From NCBI GenBank assembly GCA_027030295.1, contig JALVFB010000213.1, positions 1 to 9,660 of the forward strand: a DNA stretch of 9,660 bases, given 5' to 3'. This DNA is from Hyphomicrobiales bacterium. GTDB lineage: Bacteria; Pseudomonadota; Alphaproteobacteria; Rhizobiales; Aestuariivirgaceae. Shown here piece after piece: positions 6,097 to 9,660 of the stretch (position 1 is its first letter; every line of letters starts with the position of its first letter). The notes beneath the pieces are model-generated. The model was given only the letters and a program-made list of their open reading frames with translations, was not told the origin of the DNA and did no database searches. The position numbers and the translations under genes were made by a program.

Positions 6097-6161
6097 GCGG
6101 CGTCCGTGGATGGAAAAAGGGTTCATGAAGCGTTAATGCTTCGCTCCGGAACGGGCCACTT

Positions 6162-6938
6162 TCACGCGGCGAGCGCCAGCAGCATGGTCGTGCGCGCCAG
6201 AACTTCCGTGGCGCCCAGAACGTCGCCCGTCTGCCCGCCGAAATATTTCCGCGCCAGCCATTCCATGCCGCCTTCGGCCACGATGATGGCCAGGGACATG
6301 GCAAGAAAGGCCGCCAGCGGACCAAAGGCGTACAGCAGCAGAAAGAACACCACCGGCGCCGCGATCATGCAGGCCGTGGCGTCTGGCCGCGCCACCCCGT
6401 GGCCCATGCCCTCTTCGCGCGCGGGCTTCAGCCGCCGCGCCATGATCACCATGGCCATGCGCGAGAGCATGTGCGCCGCCAGAAGCGCCGCCAGCGCGCG
6501 CCCCGCGCCGTGCCGCAGCAGAACGGTGAGTGCCGCCGTTTGCAACGCGATGGCGAAGACGAGCGCGAGAATGGCGAACGTGCCGGCGTGCACGTCACGC
6601 ATGATTTCCAGCCGCTGCCGGCGCGTGCGTCCGCCCAGCGCGTCGGCCACGTCGGCCAGGCCATCCTCGTGCAGCGCGCCGGTGAGCGCCACGCCCGCCA
6701 GCAGCGCGAGGATCGCCGCCATGGGCGCGGCAAGCCCCGCCAGCGTCGCCAGCCACGCCACCAGCCCGCAAACCAGCCCCACGAACGCCCCGATGACGGG
6801 CAGCGCCCGCATGGCCCGGGGCCAGGCCGCCCCCGCCTGCCAGCGCGCCGGCACCGGCAGGATGGTGAGCAACGCCAGGGCCGCGGCGGCATCCGCCAGC
6901 CAGCCACGGAACCCCCTTAGCTGTCGTCCTCCGCTCAT
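6162..6938 (-). CDS. cobS: Adenosylcobinamide-GDP ribazoletransferase (cobalamin synthase)
   Basis: CobS joins adenosylcobinamide-GDP and alpha-ribazole (or its phosphate), the final assembly step of cobalamin, in the inner membrane. The 258-residue chain is mostly hydrophobic helices. Family motifs are GALHEDGLADVADALGG and, in the middle of the chain, MRDVHAGTFA, then GGQTGDVLGATEVLAR close to the C-terminus. I chose ATG 6938, where GGGGCGG lies close upstream on the minus strand; a TTG at 6998 would add 20 residues and leave only 14 bases to the divergent cobT, which seems unlikely. The gene is called cobV in the Pseudomonas denitrificans naming, where cobS is a cobaltochelatase subunit, so the symbol should be read in the Salmonella sense. 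The head-to-head arrangement with cobT supports the assignment. Confidence 0.93.
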   Translation of the reverse strand: MSGGRQLRGFRGWLADAAAALALLTILPVPARWQAGAAWPRAMRALPVIGAFVGLVCGLVAWLATLAGLAAPMAAILALLAGVALTGALHEDGLADVADALGGRTRRQRLEIMRDVHAGTFAILALVFAIALQTAALTVLLRHGAGRALAALLAAHMLSRMAMVIMARRLKPAREEGMGHGVARPDATACMIAAPVVFFLLLYAFGPLAAFLAMSLAIIVAEGGMEWLARKYFGGQTGDVLGATEVLARTTMLLALAA

Positions 6939-7012
6939 GCCGCCCCGCTTGTTGCCGAATGCTGGCCGCGTTATAGCGACTGCGAGCCTGCCGCCCAAAC
7001 GGAGTTTTCGCC
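6939..7012. promoter_or_regulatory. Short divergent cobS/cobT control region
   Basis: Only 74 bases separate the cobS and cobT start codons, so promoters for both must overlap each other or the genes. It is too short for a full cobalamin riboswitch. GGAG at 7001-7004, 8 bases before the cobT ATG, is that gene's ribosome site. TTGCCG (6952-6957) and TATAGC (6972-6977) look promoter-like but are only 14 bases apart, so I do not call a promoter. Confidence 0.4.
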
Positions 7013-8056
7013 ATGGACACGCATACCTTCCAATCGCTGCCCGACGTTCAGTCGCTGGAGGACGTGCGCGCCCTGTTGTCCGCCCTGCCCGCGCCGGACG
7101 CGGAAACGCGGGAAAAGGCGCGGCGGCGCGACGCGGCGCTGACCAAGCCGCCCGGCGCGCTGGGGCGGCTGGAGGAGATCGCCGCCTTCATGAGCGCCTG
7201 GCAGGGTCGGCATCCGCCGCGTCTGGAAAGGGTGACGGTGGCGGTGTTCGCCGCCAATCACGGGGTGGCGGCGCGGGGCGTTTCCGCCTTTCCGCAGGAC
7301 GTGACGGCGCAGATGGTGGCGAACTTCGAGGCCGGGGGCGCGGCCATCAACCAGCTGTGCCGGGCCTTCGGGTACGAGCTGACGGTGTTGCCGCTGCACG
7401 ATCTGAAACCCACGGGCGACATCTCGCGCGAAGAGGCGATGACGGAAGCGCAATGCGTGCGGGCCGTGCGCGCCGGCATGACGGTGGTGAACGAGCGCCC
7501 CGACCTGTTGTGCATCGGTGAAATGGGCATCGCCAACACCACCGTGGCGTCGGCCCTGTTGCACGCGCTGTTCGGCGGCCATGCCGAAGACTGGGTGGGA
7601 CCGGGCACCGGCGTGGATGCCGCCGGCGTGCGCCACAAGGCCGCCGTGGTGGCCACCGCCGTGCAGCGCCATGCCGTGGCTAAGGACGACCCGCTGGAGC
7701 TGTTGCGCCGGCTGGGCGGGTTCGAGTTCGCGGCCATGGCGGGCGCCATCATCGCCGCGCGGCACATGCGGGCGCCGGTGATGCTGGACGGATTCATGAC
7801 GGCGGCGGCGGCGGCGGTGCTGCACGCCGCCGCGCCGGAGTCCATCGCGCATTGCCTGGCCGGGCATGTTTCGGCCGAGCCGGCGCACGCCCGCGCCCTG
7901 GCGCACATGAATCTGCGGCCGCTGCTGGATCTGGACATGCGGCTGGGGGAGGCCACCGGTGCGGCGCTTGCGGCGCAGGTAGTGCGGGCGGCGGTGGAAA
8001 CGCACAACGGCATGGCCACCTTCGCCGAGGCCGGGGTGAGCGGAAAGGACGGGTGA
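7013..8056 (+). CDS. cobT: Nicotinate-nucleotide:dimethylbenzimidazole phosphoribosyltransferase
   Basis: This 347-residue cytoplasmic enzyme moves phosphoribose from nicotinate mononucleotide to 5,6-dimethylbenzimidazole, giving alpha-ribazole phosphate for the lower ligand of cobalamin, which CobS then uses. The length is normal for the family. Motifs in order are LTKPPGALGRLEE (43-55), ANHGVAARGVSAFPQDVTAQ (81-100), FEAGGAAIN (105-113), GEMGIANTT (169-177), GPGTGVDAAGVRHK (196-209), MLDGF (257-261) and RLGEATGAALA (310-320), whose Glu 313 matches the catalytic glutamate. The family more often has GIGNTT in place of GIANTT. GGAG lies 8 bases before the ATG. The gene is named cobU in the Pseudomonas denitrificans scheme. 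Its stop overlaps the ATG of a 26-codon ORF, so it may be co-transcribed with lepB and rnc. Confidence 0.94.
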   Translation: MDTHTFQSLPDVQSLEDVRALLSALPAPDAETREKARRRDAALTKPPGALGRLEEIAAFMSAWQGRHPPRLERVTVAVFAANHGVAARGVSAFPQDVTAQMVANFEAGGAAINQLCRAFGYELTVLPLHDLKPTGDISREEAMTEAQCVRAVRAGMTVVNERPDLLCIGEMGIANTTVASALLHALFGGHAEDWVGPGTGVDAAGVRHKAAVVATAVQRHAVAKDDPLELLRRLGGFEFAAMAGAIIAARHMRAPVMLDGFMTAAAAAVLHAAAPESIAHCLAGHVSAEPAHARALAHMNLRPLLDLDMRLGEATGAALAAQVVRAAVETHNGMATFAEAGVSGKDG

Positions 8057-8136
8057 TGGTCGCCGCCACCTTTTACGTGATCGCGGCGGCGAACGGTTTT
8101 CCTTTCGCCGCCGAAGCTGCTATGAGGCTGGCATGA
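8056..8136 (+). CDS. Possible 26-residue ORF joining cobT and lepB
   Basis: A 26-codon frame starts with the ATG in TGATG at the cobT stop and ends with the TGA in ATGA at the lepB start, so it overlaps both neighbours. AGGA lies 7 bases before its ATG. The peptide starts MVAATFYVIAAANG and ends AAEAAMRLA, hydrophobic with one charged pair near the end. I recognise no family. It could be a real small protein, a leader whose translation couples lepB to cobT, or an accidental open frame, since 26 codons stay open by chance often in GC-rich DNA. The two exact overlaps and the ribosome-like site are the only arguments for translation. Confidence 0.35.
   Translation: MVAATFYVIAAANGFPFAAEAAMRLA
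8084..8113 (+). promoter_or_regulatory. Perfect 10-base hairpin before lepB
   Basis: CGGCGGCGAA (8084-8093) and TTCGCCGCCG (8104-8113) pair perfectly around a 10-base loop. No T run follows, so it is not a classical terminator. It ends 19 bases before the lepB ATG and lies inside the 26-codon ORF. TCGCCGCC at 8060-8067 could pair instead with 8085-8092, so two mutually exclusive structures are possible. The GAGG ribosome site of lepB (8124-8127) stays outside both. Confidence 0.45.
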
Positions 8137-8945
8137 CCGATCAACCGAACAATACGACGGCGGACAGCCGGCGGCGGGAAGAAGGCGGCGTGTGGAGCAC
8201 GGTGCGCCTGGTCATCGAGGCGCTGCTGATCGCCTTCGTCATCCGCACCTTTCTGTTCCAGCCCTACAACATCCCCTCCGGCTCCATGAAGCCCACCCTG
8301 CTGGTGGGCGACTACCTGTTCGTCAGCAAGCTGTCCTATGGCTACGGGCCGCATTCCTTCGATTTCCACATCTCGCTGTTCGGCAACGACCTGTTCGATT
8401 TCGGCCCCCTGCCCTTCAGGGGGCGCATCTTCGCCAGTCAGCCGGAGCGTGGCGACATCGTGGTGTTCAAGCTGCCCACCAATCCGAAGATCGATTACAT
8501 CAAGCGCCTCATCGGCCTGCCGGGCGACCGCATCCAGGTGAAGGAGGGCGAACTGTATATCAACGGCAGGAAGGTGAAGCGCGAACGCCTGCCGGACGAG
8601 GTGGTGACCGAAGGGCCATATGCCGGCATGCACATCCGCCGCTATCGCGAAACCCTGCCCAATGGCCGCAGCTACGTCATCCGCGACATCTTTCGCGACA
8701 CGCCAGCGGACAATACGCAGGAATACGTGGTGCCGCCGGGGCACTATTTCATGATGGGCGACAACCGCGACAATTCCACCGACAGCCGCTTTCTCGACCA
8801 GGTGGGCTACGTGCCCTATGAAAACCTCGTCGGCGAGGCCAAGATCATCTTCTTCTCCCATGATGAACAGGCATCGCCGTTCCTGCCGTGGACATGGATC
8901 ACCCACATCCGCTGGAGCCGCATCGGCACCTGGCTGGGTTCCTGA
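8133..8945 (+). CDS. lepB: Signal peptidase I
   Basis: LepB removes signal peptides from proteins exported by Sec or Tat, acting at the outer face of the inner membrane. The 270-residue protein has an N-terminal membrane helix at about 24-42, the catalytic serine in PSGSMKPTL (Ser 51), the general-base lysine in DYIKRLIGLPGD (Lys 124), and the conserved box GDNRDNSTDSR at 209-219. The single helix and length are normal for alphaproteobacteria. The start has GAGG 5 bases upstream and overlaps the stop of the small ORF by ATGA. Ten bases separate it from rnc, a classic alphaproteobacterial pair. An essential function is expected, so unbroken expression from an upstream promoter, perhaps that of cobT, is likely. 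Confidence 0.96.
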   Translation: MTDQPNNTTADSRRREEGGVWSTVRLVIEALLIAFVIRTFLFQPYNIPSGSMKPTLLVGDYLFVSKLSYGYGPHSFDFHISLFGNDLFDFGPLPFRGRIFASQPERGDIVVFKLPTNPKIDYIKRLIGLPGDRIQVKEGELYINGRKVKRERLPDEVVTEGPYAGMHIRRYRETLPNGRSYVIRDIFRDTPADNTQEYVVPPGHYFMMGDNRDNSTDSRFLDQVGYVPYENLVGEAKIIFFSHDEQASPFLPWTWITHIRWSRIGTWLGS

Positions 8946-8955
8946 AGACCGCGCC

Positions 8956-9660
8956 ATGCATATCACCGAAGAACCACACGGCGACATCGCCCGGCGTTTC
9001 GAGCGGGCCACGGGCGTGCGCTTCGCCAATCCGGAGCTGCTGATTCAGGCGCTCACCCATTCCGGGGAGCAGCGCGGGGGACGCGACTACGAACGGCTGG
9101 AGTTCCTGGGCGACAGGGTGCTGGGGCTGGTGATCGCGGAGGAGCTGTTTCGCCGTTATCCGCAAGAAGGAGAAGGGCTGCTGGCGCGGCGGCTCAATCA
9201 GCTGGTGCGGCGGGAGACCTGTGCCGAGGTGGCGCGCGCGCTGGGCCTGCACGAGCTGATGCGCACGGCGAAGACGGCGGAGCGCCGGCAGGTGCAGGCC
9301 TCGCAGAAGGTGCTGGCGGATCTCTGCGAATCGGTCATCGCGGCGATTTATCTCGACCAGGGGCTTGAAGCGGCGCGATCCTTCATCATCTCCATGTGGC
9401 AGCCATTGTTCGAGCGGCATGCCGAGCCGCCGCGCGACGCCAAATCGGCGTTGCAGGAGTGGGCCGCCGCCCGTGGGCTGCCGCCGCCGGCCTATCACAA
9501 CGTGGCGCGCAGCGGGCCGGATCATGCGCCGGAGTTCACCGTGAAGGTGGCGGTGCCGGGGCTGGGCGAGGAAACCGGCAAGGGCCCGAGCAAGCGCGCG
9601 GCGGAACAGGCGGCGGCGGGCAGGCTGCTGGATCGCACCGAAGAGGCAGAAGGAAAGAAC
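8956..9660 (+). CDS. rnc: Ribonuclease III, 3' end beyond the window
   Basis: RNase III cuts double-stranded RNA in rRNA precursors and in mRNA or antisense duplexes. The visible 235 residues include the nuclease domain, with the signature ERLEFLGDRVL at 46-56, acidic residues at Glu 46, Glu 49, Asp 53 and Glu 73, and ADLCESVIAAIYLDQG holding Asp 122 and Glu 125, matching the metal-binding sites of the Escherichia coli enzyme. A double-stranded RNA-binding domain runs from about 161 to 226, with GPSKRAAEQAAA as its last helix. No stop occurs before the window ends, so the C-terminus is cut, but little should be missing, since both domains are complete. The ATG follows the lepB stop by 10 bases, with only a weak GAAGA ribosome site. 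era usually follows. Confidence 0.95.
   Translation, partial: MHITEEPHGDIARRFERATGVRFANPELLIQALTHSGEQRGGRDYERLEFLGDRVLGLVIAEELFRRYPQEGEGLLARRLNQLVRRETCAEVARALGLHELMRTAKTAERRQVQASQKVLADLCESVIAAIYLDQGLEAARSFIISMWQPLFERHAEPPRDAKSALQEWAAARGLPPPAYHNVARSGPDHAPEFTVKVAVPGLGEETGKGPSKRAAEQAAAGRLLDRTEEAEGKN

Noticed and set aside
6936..6998. TTG start for cobS at 6998
   Set aside because: It would leave 14 bases to the divergent cobT start and has no good ribosome site; ATG 6938 begins right before the conserved part.
6939..7012. Cobalamin riboswitch between cobS and cobT
   Set aside because: GAGCCTGCC near 6984-6992 slightly recalls the end of a B12 box, but 74 bases cannot hold the full aptamer, and the rest of the conserved core is absent.
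1..9660. tRNA, rRNA, CRISPR array, transposase or phage genes
   Set aside because: No tRNA-like T-loop context, regular spaced repeats or mobile-element protein motifs were found on reading both strands.

Overview
The window is GC-rich chromosomal DNA from an alphaproteobacterium. The evidence is a protein with two cold-shock domains, a divergent cobS/cobT pair, the lepB-rnc order, and alphaproteobacterial-type LepB, RNase III and AlgC-like phosphomannomutase sequences. I cannot assign a genus. There is no sign of a phage, plasmid, insertion sequence, CRISPR array or defence island. The gene content is ordinary; the unusual signals are in repeats, gene junctions and one degenerate domain.

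Layout from left to right. Positions 1-149 are non-coding with two weak repeat-like traces. On the minus strand, 150-2381 encodes a Wzz/GumC/Wzc-type polysaccharide co-polymerase whose C-terminal tyrosine-kinase-like domain has lost its ATP-binding motifs. A 511-base divergent intergenic region (2382-2892) follows and is rich in inverted repeats. On the plus strand, 2893-3519 encodes the double cold-shock-domain protein. The next 422 bases (3520-3941) hold a long imperfect inverted repeat with a C9 tract and one copy of a 27-base repeat. Then come three minus-strand genes: phosphomannomutase/phosphoglucomutase (3942-5477), a secreted retropepsin-like aspartic protease (5561-5998), and cobalamin synthase cobS (6162-6938). 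Divergent from cobS, the plus strand carries cobT (7013-8056), a possible 26-codon ORF overlapping both neighbours (8056-8136), lepB (8133-8945) and the 5' part of rnc (8956 to the window end).

Functionally there are three groups. The co-polymerase and the hexose phosphate mutase fit extracellular or surface polysaccharide production. CobS and CobT act in the last steps of cobalamin assembly. LepB (signal peptide removal) and RNase III (double-stranded RNA processing) are housekeeping functions.

The observations most worth checking are: a perfect 27-base inverted repeat that flanks the phosphomannomutase gene, with one copy inside the 3' end of the protease gene; the pseudo-kinase tail of the polysaccharide protein; the tiny ORF joined to cobT and lepB by overlapping stop/start codons, with a strong hairpin inside it; the 31-base inverted repeat at 3538-3662; and the palindromes upstream of the cold-shock gene.
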